A DNA stretch of 64,000 nucleotides from Nematostella vectensis (GCF_932526225.1 NC_064045.1:5283498-5347497); one strand, 5' to 3'; counted from the stretch's first letter, positions 27,780 to 39,243 are shown. A program made the numbers and translations. The notes: generated by a model from the letters alone, not told the origin.

Positions 27780-27853
27780 ACTTACTTTGCTCTTTTTGAC
27801 AGAAAATCGTTTGCACATTTCTCGACCTTTTTTGGTAAGACATGTCTACTAGC

Positions 27854-27926
27854 GCCCGGTTAGCTCAGATGGTAGAGCATCAGACTTTTAATCTGAGGGT
27901 CATGGGTTCGAGCCCCATATCGGGCG
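27854..27926 (+). tRNA. tRNA-Lys(UUU) 21
   Basis: Array consensus. Short spacer follows; with gene 20 this makes the only pair of short spacers in a row. Confidence 0.96.
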
Positions 27927-28000
27927 ACTTACTTTGCTCTTTTTAACAGAAAATAGTTTGCACATTTCTCGACCTTTTTTGGTAAGACATGTCTACGAGC

Positions 28001-28073
28001 GCCAGGTTAGCTCAGATGGTAGAGCATCAGACTTTTAATCTGAGGGTCATGGGTTCGAGCCCCATATCGGGCG
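28001..28073 (+). tRNA. tRNA-Lys(UUU) 22
   Basis: C4A mismatch with G69. Long spacer follows. Confidence 0.88.
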
Positions 28074-28442
28074 ACGTATTTTTCTCTTTTTAACAGAAAC
28101 GTTTGCCCATCTCTCGACCTCTCTAACACATTAGCATCAATTATTTTCGCGCCGTATTGAAAATGCTGGTCTTTTAGAGAACGCAAAGCTTGGTATAGCA
28201 TTATTTAAATCTAAATCAGAACATTTTAGCTGGAAAAGTCTAGGAATGATATATGAAATGAAATTTGAATTAATCGCTAAGGGGAATTGTCCTGACATGT
28301 TGACGCATTGACGACTGATTGATAACTGATTATTCTTGAGCCCGTGGGTGGGAGGAGCTTTCGCTTTTATAGCGGAACCTAGTGTTCAACAGAAAACAGT
28401 TTGCTCATCTCTCGACCTTATTTGTAAGATATTACAAGAAGC

Positions 28443-28515
28443 GCCAGGTTAGCTCAGATGGTAGAGCATCAGACTTTTAATCTGAGGGTCATGGGTTCGA
28501 GCCCCATATCGGGCG
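28443..28515 (+). tRNA. tRNA-Lys(UUU) 23
   Basis: C4A mismatch with G69. Long spacer follows. Confidence 0.88.
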
Positions 28516-28884
28516 ACTTATTTTTCTTTTTTTAACAGAAACGTTTGCCCATCTCTCGACCTCTCTAACACATTAGCATCAATTATTCTCGCTCTGTATT
28601 GAAAATGCTCGTATTTTAGAGCACGCAAAGCTTGGTATAGCATTATTTGAATAAAAATCAGAACATTTTAGCTGGAAGAGTCTAGGAATGATATATGAAA
28701 TGAAATTTGAATTAATCGCTAAAGGGAATTGTCCTGGCGTGATGACGCATTGACGACTGATTGATAACTGATTGTTCGTGAGCCCGTGGATGGGAGGAGC
28801 TTTCGCTTTTCTAGCGGAACCTCGTGTTCAACAGAAAACAGTTTGCTGATCTCTCGACCTTATTTGTAAGATATTACAACAAGC

Positions 28885-28957
28885 GCCCGGTTAGCTCAGA
28901 TGGTAGAGCATCAGACTTTTAATCTGAGGGTCATGGGTTCGAGCCCCATATCGGGCG
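28885..28957 (+). tRNA. tRNA-Lys(UUU) 24
   Basis: Array consensus. Short spacer follows. Confidence 0.96.
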
Positions 28958-29031
28958 ACTTACTTTGCTCTTTTTGACAGAAAATAGTTTGCACATTTCT
29001 CGACCTTTTTTGGTAAGACATGTCTACTAGC

Positions 29032-29104
29032 GCCCGGTTAGCTCAGATGGTAGAGCATCAGGCTTTTAATCTGAGGGTCATGGGTTCGAGCCCCATATCG
29101 GGCG
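29032..29104 (+). tRNA. tRNA-Lys(UUU) 25
   Basis: A31G makes a G31-U39 wobble. Long spacer follows. Confidence 0.9.
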
Positions 29105-29473
29105 ACTTATTTTTCTCTTTTTAACAGAAAAGTTTGCCCATCTCTCGACCTCTCTAACACATTAGCATCAATTATTCCCGCGCTGTATTGAAACTGCTCG
29201 TCTTTTAGAGCACGCAAAGCTTGGTATAGCATTATTTAACTATAAATCAGAACATTTCAGCTGGAAAAGTCTAGGAATGATATATGAAATGAAAATTGAA
29301 TTAATCGCTAAGGGGAATTGTCCTGACATGTTGACGCATTGACGACTGATTGATAACTGATTGTTCGTGAGCCCGTGGGTGGCAGGAGCTTTCGCTTTTA
29401 TAGCGGAACCTCGTGTTCAACAGAAAACAGTTTGCTCATCTCTCGACCTTATTTGTAAGATATTACAACAAGC

Positions 29474-29546
29474 GCCCGGTTAGCTCAGATGGTAGAGCAT
29501 CAGACTTTTAATCTGAGGGTCATGGGTTCGAGCCCCATATCGGGCG
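29474..29546 (+). tRNA. tRNA-Lys(UUU) 26
   Basis: Array consensus. Long spacer follows. Confidence 0.96.
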
Positions 29547-29915
29547 ACTTATTTTTCTCTTTTTAACAGAAACGTTTGCCCATCTCTCGACCTCTCTAAC
29601 ACATTAGCATCAATTTTTCTCGCGCTGTATTAAAACTGCTCGTCTTTTAGAGCACGCAAACCTTGGTATAGCATTATTTAACTATAAATCAGAACATTTC
29701 AGCTGGAAAAGTCTAGGAATGATATATGAAATGAAATTTGAATTAATCGCTAAGGGAAATAGTCCTGACATGTTGACGCATTGAAGACTGATTGATAACT
29801 GATTGTTCGTGAGCCCGTGGGTGGGAGGAGCTTTCGCTTTTATAGCGGAACCTAGTGTTCAACAGAAAACAGTTTGCTCATCTCTCGACCTTATTTGTAA
29901 GATATTACAAGAAGC

Positions 29916-29988
29916 GCCAGGTTAGCTCAGATGGTAGAGCATCAGACTTTTAATCTGAGGGTCATGGGTTCGAGCCCCATATCTGGCG
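29916..29988 (+). tRNA. tRNA-Lys(UUU) 27
   Basis: C4A with G69T: the pair becomes A4-U69, a compensated double change. The spacer after it is shortened to 200 bp. Confidence 0.92.
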
Positions 29989-30188
29989 ACTTATTTTTCT
30001 TTTTTTAACAGAAACGTTTGCCCATCTCTCGACTTGACGACTTGACGATCATCTTGACGACTGATTGATAACTGATTGTTCGTGAGCCCGTGGGTGGGAG
30101 GAGCTTTCGCTTTTATAGCGGAACCTCGTGTTCAACAGAAAACAGTTTGCTCATCTCTCGACCTTATTTGTAAGATATTACAACAAGC

Positions 30189-30261
30189 GCCCGGTTAGCT
30201 CAGATGGTAGAGCATCAGACTTTTAATCTGAGGGTCATGGGTTCGAGCCCCATATCGGGCG
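30189..30261 (+). tRNA. tRNA-Lys(UUU) 28
   Basis: Array consensus. Short spacer follows. Confidence 0.96.
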
Positions 30262-30335
30262 ACTTACTTTGCTCTTTTTAACAGAAAATAGTTTGCACAT
30301 TTCTCGACCTTTTTTGGTAAGACATGTCTACGAGC

Positions 30336-30408
30336 GCCCGGTTAGCTCAGATGGTAGAGCATCAGACTTTTAATCTGAGGGTCATGGGTTCGAGCCCCAT
30401 ATCGGGCG
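30336..30408 (+). tRNA. tRNA-Lys(UUU) 29
   Basis: Array consensus. Long spacer follows. Confidence 0.96.
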
Positions 30409-30777
30409 ACTTATTTTTCTCTTTTTAACAGAAAAGTTTGCCCATCTCTCGACCTCTCTAACACATTAGCATCAATTATTCTCGCAATGTAATGAAAATG
30501 CTCGTCTTTTAGAGCACGCAAAGCTTGGTATAGCATTATTTAACTATAAATCAGAACATTTTAGCTGGAAAAGTCTAGGAATGATATATGAAATGAAATT
30601 TGAATTAATCGCTAAAGGGAATTGTCCTGGCGTGATGACGCATTGACGACTGATTGATAACTGATTTTTCGTGAGCCCGTGGATGGGAGGAGCTTTCGCT
30701 TTTCTAGCGGAACCTCGTGTTCAACAGAAAACAGTTTGCTCATCTCTCGACCTTATTTGTAAGATATTACAACAAGC

Positions 30778-30850
30778 GCCCGGTTAGCTCAGATGGTAGA
30801 GCATCAGACTTTTAATCTGAGGGTCATGGGTTCGAGCCCCATATCGGGCG
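30778..30850 (+). tRNA. tRNA-Lys(UUU) 30
   Basis: Array consensus. Short spacer follows. Confidence 0.96.
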
Positions 30851-30924
30851 ACTTACTTTGCTCTTTTTAACAGAAAATAGTTTGCACATTTCTCAACCTT
30901 TTTTGGTAAGACATGTCTACTAGC

Positions 30925-30997
30925 GCCCGGTTAGCTCAGATGGTAGAGCATCAGACTTTTGATCTGAGGTTCATGGGTTCGAGCCCCATATCGGGCG
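30925..30997 (+). tRNA. tRNA-Lys(UUU) 31
   Basis: A37G and G46T. Long spacer follows. Confidence 0.86.
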
Positions 30998-31366
30998 ACT
31001 TATTTTTCTCTTTTTAACAGAAAAGTTTGCCCATCTCTCGACCTCTCTAACACATTAGCATCAATTATTCCCGCGCTGTATTGAAACTGCTCGTCTTTTA
31101 GAGCACGCAAAGCTTGGTATAGCATTATTTAACTATAAATCAGAACATTTCAGCTGGAAAAGTCTAGGAATGATATATGAAATGAAATTTGAATTAATCG
31201 CTAAGGGGAATTGTCCTGACATGTTGACGCATTGACGACTGATTGATAACTGATTATTCTTGAGCCCGTGGGTGGGAGGAGCTTTCGCTTTTATAGCGGA
31301 ACCTAGTGTTCAACAGAAAACAGTTTGCTCATCCTTCGACCTTATTTGTAAGATATTACAACAAGC

Positions 31367-31439
31367 GCCCGGTTAGCTCAGATGGTAGAGCATCAGACTT
31401 TTAATCTGAGGGTCATGGGTTCGAGCCCCATATTGGGCG
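31367..31439 (+). tRNA. tRNA-Lys(UUU) 32
   Basis: C68T makes a G5-U68 wobble. Short spacer follows. Confidence 0.9.
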
Positions 31440-31513
31440 ACTTACTTTGCTCTTTTTAACAGAAAATAGTTTGCACATTTCTCGACCTTTTTTGGTAAGA
31501 CATGTCTACGAGC

Positions 31514-31585
31514 GCCAGGTTAGCTCAGATGGTAAGCATCAGACTTTTAATCTGAGGGTCATGGGTTCGAGCCCCATATCGGGCG
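31514..31585 (+). tRNA. tRNA-Lys(UUU) 33, probable pseudogene
   Basis: 72 nt: one base of the D-stem 3' strand is lost (GGTAAGCA); also C4A. Long spacer follows. Confidence 0.65.
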
Positions 31586-31954
31586 ACTTATTTTTCTCTT
31601 TTTAACAGAAAAGTTTGCCCATCTCTCGACCTCTCTAACACATTAGCATCAATTATTTTCGCGCCGTATTGAAAATGCTCGTCTTTTAGAGAACGCAAAG
31701 CTTGGTATAGCATTATTTAAATCTAAATCAGAACATTTTAGCTGGAAAAGTCTAGGAATGATATATGAAATGAAATTTGAATTAATCGCTAAGGGGAATT
31801 GTCCTGACATGTTGACGCATTGACGACTGATTGATAACTGATTGTTCTTGAGCCCGTGGGTGGGAGGAGCTTTCGCTTCTATAGCGGAACCTAGTGTTCA
31901 ACAGAAAACAGTTTGCTCATCTCTCGACCTTATTTGTAAGATATTACAAGAAGC

Positions 31955-32027
31955 GCCAGGTTAGCTCAGATGGTAGAGCATCAGACTTTTAATCTGAGGG
32001 TCATGGGTTCGAGCCCCATATCGGGCG
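31955..32027 (+). tRNA. tRNA-Lys(UUU) 34
   Basis: C4A mismatch with G69. Long spacer follows. Confidence 0.88.
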
Positions 32028-32396
32028 ACTTATTTTTCTTTTTTTAACAGAAACGTTTGCCCATCTCTCGACCTCTCTAACACATTAGCATCAATTATTC
32101 TCGCTCTGTATTGAAAATGCTCGTATTTTAGAGCACGCAAAGCTTGGTATAGCATTATTTGAATAAAAATCAGAACATTTTAGCTGGAAGAGTCTAGGAA
32201 TGATATATGAAATGAAATTTGAATTAATCGCTAAAGGGAATTGTCCTGGCGTGATGACGCATTGACGACTGATTGATAACTGATTGTTCGTGAGCCCGTG
32301 GATGGGAGGAGCTTTCGCTTTTCTAGCGGAACCTCGTGTTCAACAGAAAACAGTTTGCTGATCTCTCGACCTTATTTGTAAGATATTACAACAAGC

Positions 32397-32469
32397 GCCA
32401 AGTTAGCTCAGATGGTAGAGCATCAGACTTTTAATCTGAGGGTCATGGGTTCGAGCCCCATATCGGGCG
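32397..32469 (+). tRNA. tRNA-Lys(UUU) 35, doubtful
   Basis: C4A and G5A give two acceptor mismatches in a row. Short spacer follows. Confidence 0.8.
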
Positions 32470-32543
32470 ACTTACTTTGCTCTTTTTAACAGAAAATAGT
32501 TTGCACATTTCTCGACCTTTTTTGGTAAGACATGTCTACTAGC

Positions 32544-32616
32544 GCTTGGTTAGCTCAGATGGTAGAGCATCAGACTTTTAATCTGAGGGTCATGGGTTCG
32601 AGCCACATATCGGGCG
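32544..32616 (+). tRNA. tRNA-Lys(UUU) 36
   Basis: C3T and C4T give U-G wobbles; C62A is a T-stem mismatch. Long spacer follows. Confidence 0.78.
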
Positions 32617-32985
32617 ACTTATTTTTCTCTTTTTAACAGAAAAGTTTGCCCATCTCTCGACCTCTCTAACACATTAGCATCAATTATTCCCGCTCTGTAT
32701 TGAAACTGCTCGTCTTTTAGAGCACGCAAAGCTTGGTATAGCAGTATTTAACTATAAATCAGAACATTTCAGCTGGAAAAGTCTAGGAATGATATATGAA
32801 ATGAAATTTGAATTAATCGCTAAGGGGAATTGTCCTGAAATGTTGACGCATTGACGACTGATTGATAACTGATTGTTCGTGAGCCCGTGGGTGGGAGGAG
32901 CTTTCGCTTTTATAACGGAACCTCGTGTTCAACAGAAAACAGTTTGCTCATCTCTCGACCTTATTTGTAAGATATTACAACAAGC

Positions 32986-33058
32986 CCCCGGTTAGCTCAG
33001 ATGGTAGAGCATCAGACTTTTAATCTGAGGGTCATGGGTTCGAACCCCATATCGGGCG
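32986..33058 (+). tRNA. tRNA-Lys(UUU) 37
   Basis: G1C mismatch with C72; G59A. Long spacer follows. Confidence 0.8.
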
Positions 33059-33426
33059 ACTTATTTTTCTCTTTTTAACAGAAACGTTTGCCCATCTCTC
33101 GACCTCTCTAACACATTAGCATCAATTTTTCTCGCGCTGTATTGAAACTGCTCGTCGTTTAGAGCACGCAAACTTTGGTATAGCATTATTAATTATAAAT
33201 CAGAACATTTCAGCTGGAAAAGTCTAGGAATGATATATGAAATGAAATTTGAATTAATCGCTAAGGGGAATTGTCCTGACATGTTGACGCATTGAAGACT
33301 GATTGATAACTGATTGTTCGTGAGCCCGTGGGTGGGAGGAGCTTTCGCTTTTATAGCGGAACCTAGTGTTCAACAGAAAACAGTTTGCTCATCTCTCGAC
33401 CTTATTTGTAAGATATTACAAGAAGC

Positions 33427-33499
33427 GCCAGGTTAGCTCAGATGGTAGAGCATCAGACTTTTAATCTGAGGGTCATGGGTTCGAGCCCCATATCTGGCG
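33427..33499 (+). tRNA. tRNA-Lys(UUU) 38
   Basis: C4A with G69T, the compensated A4-U69 pair as in gene 27. Long spacer follows. Confidence 0.92.
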
Positions 33500-33868
33500 A
33501 CTTATTTTTCTTTTTTTAACAGAAACGTTTGCCCATCTCTCGACCTCTCTAACACATTAGCATCAATTATTCTCGCTCTGTATTGAAAATGCTCGTATTT
33601 TAGAGCACGCAAAGCTTGGTATAGCATTATTTAAATATAAATCAGAACATTTTAGCAGGAAAAGTCTAGGAATGATATATGAAATGAAATTTGAATTAAT
33701 CGCTAAGGGGAATTGTCCTGACATGTTGACGCATTGACGACTGATTGATAACTGATTGTTCGTGAGCCCGTGGGTGGGAGGAGCTTTCGCTTTTATAGCG
33801 GAACCTCGTGTTCAACAGAAAACAGTTTGCTCATCTTTCGACCTTATTTGTAAGATATTACAACAAGC

Positions 33869-33941
33869 GCCCGGTTAGCTCAGATGGTAGAGCATCAGAC
33901 TTTTAATCTGAGGGTCATGGGTTCGAGCCCCATATCGGGCG
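33869..33941 (+). tRNA. tRNA-Lys(UUU) 39
   Basis: Array consensus. Short spacer follows. Confidence 0.96.
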
Positions 33942-34015
33942 ACTTACTTTGCTCTTTTTAACAGAAAATAGTTTGCACATTTCTCGACCTTTTTTGGTAA
34001 GACATGTCTACGAGC

Positions 34016-34088
34016 GCCAGGTTAGCTCAGATGGTAGAGCATCAGACTTTTAATCTGAGGGTCATGGGTTCGAGCCCCATATCGGGCG
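34016..34088 (+). tRNA. tRNA-Lys(UUU) 40
   Basis: C4A mismatch with G69. Long spacer follows. Confidence 0.88.
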
Positions 34089-34457
34089 ACTTATTTTTCT
34101 CTTTTTAACAGAAACGTTTGCCCATCTCTCGACCTCTCTAACACATTAGCATCAATTATTTTCGCGCCGTATTAAAAATGCTCGTCTTTTAGAGAACGCA
34201 CAGCTGGGTATAGCATTATTTAAATATATATCAGAACATTTTAGCTGGAAAAGTCTAGGAATGATATATGAAATGAAATTTGAATTAATCGCTAAGGGGA
34301 ATTGTCCTGACATGTTGACGCATTGACGACTGATTGATAACTGATTATTCTTGAGCCCGTGGGTGGGAGGAGCTTTCGCTTTTATAGCGGAACCTAGTGT
34401 TCAACAGAAAACAGTTTGCTCATCTCTCGACCTTATTTGTAAGATATTACAAGAAGC

Positions 34458-34530
34458 GCCAGGTTATCTCAGATGGTAGAGCATCAGACTTTTAATCTGA
34501 GGGTCATGTTGTCGATCCCCATATCGGGCG
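34458..34530 (+). tRNA. tRNA-Lys(UUU) 41, pseudogene
   Basis: C4A, G10T and four T-arm changes (G52T, G53T, T54G, G59T) destroy box B. Same as gene 63. Confidence 0.6.
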
Positions 34531-34899
34531 ACATATTTTTCTTTTTTTAACAGAAACGTTTGCCCATCTCTCGACCTCTCTAACACATTAGCATCAATTA
34601 TTCTCGCTCTGTATTGAAAATGCTCGTATTTTAGAGCACGCAAAGCTTGGTATAGCATTATTTAAATATAAATAAGAACATTTTAGCAGGAAAAGTCTAG
34701 GAATGATATATGAAATGAAATTTGAATTAATCGCTAAGGGGAATTGTCCTGACATGTTGACGCATTGACGACTGATTGATAACTGATTGTTCGTGAGCCC
34801 GTGGGTGGGAGGAGCTTTCGCTTTTATAGCGGAACCTCGTGTTCAACAGAAAACAGTTTGCTCATCTCTCGACCTTATTTGTAAGATATTACAAGAAGC

Positions 34900-34972
34900 G
34901 CCCGGTTAGCTCAGATGGTAGAGCATCAGACTTTTAATCTGAGGGTCATGGGTTCGAGCCCCATATCGGGCG
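34900..34972 (+). tRNA. tRNA-Lys(UUU) 42
   Basis: Array consensus. Short spacer follows. Confidence 0.96.
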
Positions 34973-35046
34973 ACTTACTTTGCTCTTTTTAACAGAAAAT
35001 AGTTTGCACATTTCTCGACCTTTTTTGGTAAGACATGTCTACGAGC

Positions 35047-35119
35047 GCCCGGTTGGCTCAGATGGTAGAGCATCAGACTTTTAATCTGAGTGTCATGGGT
35101 TCAAGCCCCATATCGGGCG
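35047..35119 (+). tRNA. tRNA-Lys(UUU) 43
   Basis: A9G, G45T and G57A; all stems paired. Long spacer follows. Confidence 0.86.
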
Positions 35120-35488
35120 ACTTATTTTTCTCTTTTTAACAGTAAAGTTTGCCCATCTCTCGACCTCTCTAACACATTAGCATCAATTATTCTCGCGCCG
35201 TATTGAAAATGCTCGTCTTTTAGAGCACGCAAAGCTTGGTATAGCATTATTTAAATATAAATCAGAACATTTTAGAAGGAAAAGTCTAGGAATGATATAT
35301 GAAATGAAATTTGAATTAATCGCTAAGGGGAATTGTCCTGACATGTTGACGCATTGACGACTGATTGATAACTGATTGTTCGTGAGCCCGTGGGTGGGAG
35401 GAGCTTTCGCTTTTATAGCGGAACCTCGTGTTCAACAGAAAACAGTTTGCTCATCTCTCGACCTTATTTGTAAGATATTACAACAAGC

Positions 35489-35561
35489 GCCCGGTTAGCT
35501 CAGATGGTAGAGCATCAGACTTTTAATCTGAGGGTCATGGGTTCGAGCCCCATATCGGGCG
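35489..35561 (+). tRNA. tRNA-Lys(UUU) 44
   Basis: Array consensus. Short spacer follows. Confidence 0.96.
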
Positions 35562-35635
35562 ACTTACTTTGCTCTTTTTAACAGAAAATAGTTTGCACAT
35601 TTCTCGACCTTTTTTGGTAAGACATGTCTACGAGC

Positions 35636-35708
35636 GCCCGGTTAGCTCAGATGGTAGAGCATCAGACTTTTAATCTGAGGGTCATGGGTTCGAGCCCCAT
35701 ATCGGGCG
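35636..35708 (+). tRNA. tRNA-Lys(UUU) 45
   Basis: Array consensus. Long spacer follows. Confidence 0.96.
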
Positions 35709-36077
35709 ACTTATTTTTCTCTTTTTAACAGAAAAGTTTGCCCATCTCTCGACCTCTTTAACACATTAGCATCAATTATTTTCGCGCCGTATTGAAAATG
35801 CTCGTCTTTTAGAGAACGCACAGCTGGGTATAGCATTATTTAAATATAAATCAGAACATTTCAGCTGGAAAAGTCTAGGAATAATATATGAAATGAAATT
35901 TGAATAAATTGCTAAGGGGAATTGTCCTGACATGTTGACGCATTGACGACTGATTGATAACTGATTGTTCGTGAGCCCGTGGGTGGGAGGAGCTTTCCCT
36001 TTTATAGCGGAACCTCGTGTTCAACAGAAAACAGTTTGCTCATCTCTCGACCTTATTTGTAAGATATTACAACAAGC

Positions 36078-36150
36078 GCCCGGTTAGCTCAGATGGTAGA
36101 GCATCAGACTTTCAATCTGAAGGTCATGGGTTCGAGCCCCATATCGGGCG
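36078..36150 (+). tRNA. tRNA with UUC (Glu) anticodon in a Lys body, 46
   Basis: T36C turns the loop into CTTTCAA, anticodon UUC, which reads Glu codons; G44A beside it. The rest is the Lys consensus. Same change in gene 68. Confidence 0.9.
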
Positions 36151-36519
36151 ACTTATTTTTCTCTTTTTAACAGAAACGTTTGCCCATCTCTCGACCTCTC
36201 TAACACATTAGCATCAATTATTCTCGCGCTGCATTGAAACTGCTCGTCTTTTAGAGCACGCAAAGCTTGGTATAGCATTATTTAACTATAAATCAAAACA
36301 TTTCAGCTGGAAAAGTCTAGGAATGATATCTGAAATGAAATTTGAATTAATCGCTAAGGGGAATTGTCTTGACATGTTGACGCATTGACGACTGATTGAT
36401 AACTGATTGTTCGTGAGCCCGTGGGTGGGAGGAGCTTTCGCTTTTATAGCGGAACCTCGTGTTCAACAGAAAACAGTTTGCTCATCTCTCGACCTTATTT
36501 GTAAGATATTACAACAAGC

Positions 36520-36592
36520 GCCCGGTTAGCTCAGATGGTAGAGCATCAGACTTTTAATCTGAGGGTCATGGGTTCGAGCCCCATATCGGGCG
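36520..36592 (+). tRNA. tRNA-Lys(UUU) 47
   Basis: Array consensus. Short spacer follows. Confidence 0.96.
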
Positions 36593-36666
36593 ACTTACTT
36601 TGCTCTTCTTAACAGAAAATAGTTTGCACATTTCTCGACCTTTTTTGGTAAGACATGTCTACGAGC

Positions 36667-36739
36667 GCCCGGTTAGCTCAGATGGTAGAGCATCAGACTT
36701 TTAATCTGAGGGTCATGGGTTCGAGCCCCATATCGGGCG
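36667..36739 (+). tRNA. tRNA-Lys(UUU) 48
   Basis: Array consensus. Long spacer follows. Confidence 0.96.
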
Positions 36740-37108
36740 ACTTATTTTTCTCTTTTTAACAGAAAAATTTGCCCATCTCTCGACCTCTCTAACACATTAG
36801 CATCAATTATTTTCGCGCCGTATTGAAAATGCTCGTCTTTTAGAGAACGCACAGCTGGGTATAGCATTATTTAAATATAAATCAGAACATTTTAGCTGGA
36901 ATAGTCTAGGAATGATATATGAAATGAAATTTGAATTAATCGCTAAGGGGAATTGTCCTGACATGTTGACGCATTGTCGACTGATTGATAACTGATTATT
37001 CTTGAGCCCGTGGGTGGGAGGAGCTTTCGCTTTTATAGCGGAACCTCGTGTTCAACAGAAAACAGTTTGCTCATCTCTCGACCTTATTTGTAAGATATTA
37101 CAAGAAGC

Positions 37109-37181
37109 GCCAGGTTAGCTCAGATGGTAGAGCATCAGACTTTTAATCTGAGGGTCATGGGTTCGAGCCCCATATCGGGCG
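37109..37181 (+). tRNA. tRNA-Lys(UUU) 49
   Basis: C4A mismatch with G69. Long spacer follows. Confidence 0.88.
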
Positions 37182-37550
37182 AATTATTTTTCTCTTTTTA
37201 ACAGAAAAGTTTGCCCATCTCTCGACCTCTCTAACACATTAGCATCAATTATTTTCGCTCTGTATTGAAAATGCTCGTATTTTAGAGCACGCACAGCTGG
37301 GTATAGCATTATTTAAATATAAATCAGAACATTTCAGCTGGAAAAGTCTAGGAATGATATATGAAATGAAATTTGAATTAATCGCTAAGGGGAATTGTCC
37401 TGACATGTTGACGCATTGACGACTGATTGATAACTGATTGTTCGTGAGCCCGTGGGTGGGAGGAGCTTTCGCTTTTATAGCGGAACCTCGTGTTCAACAG
37501 AAAACAGTTTGCTCATCTCTAGACCTTATTTGTAAGATATTACAACAAGC

Positions 37551-37623
37551 GCCCGGTTAGCTCAGATGGTAGAGCATCAGACATTTAATCTGAGGGTCAT
37601 GGGTTCGAGCGCCATATCGGGCG
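37551..37623 (+). tRNA. tRNA-Lys(UUU) 50, U33 lost
   Basis: T33A removes the universal U33 before the anticodon; C61G is a T-stem mismatch. Probably not functional. Short spacer follows. Confidence 0.75.
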
Positions 37624-37697
37624 ACTTACTTTGCTCTTTTTAACAGAAAATAGTTTGCACATTTCTCGACCTTTTTTGGTAAGACATGTCTACGAGC

Positions 37698-37770
37698 GCC
37701 CGGTTGGCTCAGATGATAGAGCATCAGACTTTTAATCTGAGGGTCATGGGTTCGAGCCCCATATCGGGCG
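37698..37770 (+). tRNA. tRNA-Lys(UUU) 51
   Basis: A9G and G19A; loss of G19 should weaken the elbow contact with C56. Long spacer follows. Confidence 0.8.
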
Positions 37771-38139
37771 ACTTATTTTTCTCTTTTTAACAGAAATGTT
37801 TGCCCATCTCTCGACCTCTCTAACACATTAGCATCAATTATTCTCGCGCCGTATTGAAAATGCTCGCCTTTTAGAGCACGCAAAGCTTGGTATAGCATTA
37901 TTTAAATATAAATCAGAACATTTTAGAAGGAAAAGTCTAGGAATGATATATGAAATGAAATTTAAATTAATCGCTAAGGGGAATTGTCCTGACATGTTGA
38001 CGCATTGACGACTGATTGATAACTGATTGTTCGTGAGCCCGTGGGTGGGAGGAGCTTTCCCTTTTATAGCGGAACCTCGTGTTCAACAGAAAACAGTTTG
38101 CTCATCTCTCGACCTTATTTGTAAGATATTACAACAAGC

Positions 38140-38212
38140 GCCCGGTTAGCTCAGATGGTAGAGCATCCGACTTTTAATCTGAGGGTCATGGGTTCAAGCC
38201 CAATATCGGGCG
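38140..38212 (+). tRNA. tRNA-Lys(UUU) 52
   Basis: A29C, G57A and C63A: mismatches in the anticodon and T stems. Short spacer follows. Confidence 0.78.
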
Positions 38213-38286
38213 ACTTACTTTGCTCTTTTTAACAGAAAATAGTTTGCACATTTCTCGACCTTTTTTGGTAAGACATGTCTACGAGC

Positions 38287-38359
38287 GCCCGGTTGGCTCA
38301 GATGGTAGAGCATCAGACTTTTAATCTGAGGGTCATGGGTTCGAGCCCCATATCGGGCT
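38287..38359 (+). tRNA. tRNA-Lys(UUU) 53
   Basis: A9G and G73T. Long spacer follows. Confidence 0.84.
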
Positions 38360-38728
38360 ACTTATTTTTCTCTTTTTAACAGAAAAGTTTGCCCATCTCT
38401 CGACCTCTCTAACACATTAGCATCAATTATTCTCGCGCCGTATTGAAAATGCTCGTCTTTTAGAGCACGCACAGCTGGGTATAGCATTATTTAAATATAA
38501 ATCAGAACATTTTAGCTGGAAAAGTTTAGGAATGATATATGAAATGAAATTTGAATTAAGCCCTTAAGGGAATTGTCCTGACATGTTGACGCATTGACGA
38601 CTGATTGATAACTGATTGTTCGTGAGCCCGTGGGTGGGAGGAGCTTTCGCTTTTCTAGCGGAACCTCGTGTTCAACAGAAAACAGTTTGCTAATCTTTCG
38701 ACCTTATTTGTAAGATATTACAACAAGC

Positions 38729-38801
38729 GCCCGGTTACCTCAGATGGTAGAGCATCAGACTTTTAATCTGAGGGTCATGGGTTCGAGCCCCATATCGGGC
38801 G
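38729..38801 (+). tRNA. tRNA-Lys(UUU) 54
   Basis: G10C breaks the G10-C25 pair and box A. Long spacer follows. Confidence 0.8.
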
Positions 38802-39170
38802 ACTTATTTTTCTCTTTTTAACAGAAAAGTTTGCCCATCTCTCGACCTCTCTAACGCATTAGCATCAATTATTCTCGCGCTGTATTGAAAATGCTTGTCT
38901 TTTAGAGCACGCTAAGCTTGGTATAGCATTATTTAACTATAAATCAGAACATTTTAGCTGGAAAAGTCTAGGAATGATATATGAAATGAAATTTGAATTA
39001 ATCGCTAAGGGGAATTGTCCTGACATGTTAATGCATTGACGACTGATTGATAACTGATTGTTCGTGAGCCCGTGGGTGGGAGGAGCTTTCGCTTTTATAG
39101 CGGAACCTCGTGTTCAACAGAAAACAGTTTGCTGATCTCTCGACCTTATTTGTAAGATATTACAACAAGC

Positions 39171-39243
39171 GCCCGGTTAGCTCAGATGGTAGAGCATCAG
39201 ACTTTTAATCTGAGGGTCATGGGTTCGAGCCCCATATCGGGCG
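39171..39243 (+). tRNA. tRNA-Lys(UUU) 55
   Basis: Array consensus. Long spacer follows. Confidence 0.96.

Larger units (their letters stand above)
34270..36780 (+). repeat. Duplicated block, left copy (offset 7363 bp)
   Basis: Block of six genes with rare variants in the same order as 41633-44143: the broken T-arm gene (34458), the A9G/G57A gene (35047) and the UUC-anticodon gene (36078). Offset is 7363 bp at every gene. Confidence 0.85.

Noticed and set aside
28007-28201. 64-residue frames on the - strand of the array containing ARTHDPQIKSLMLYHL (also at 34464, 60526, 63028)
   Set aside because: They are antisense translations of tRNA-Lys plus spacer. Proteins with this motif are a known annotation artefact; the frame closes in most copies.
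36017-36211. 64-residue + strand frames with SSDGRASDFQSEGHGFEPH (also at 43380)
   Set aside because: Translation through the UUC-variant tRNA gene and its flanks. It is open only because that copy has two base changes.
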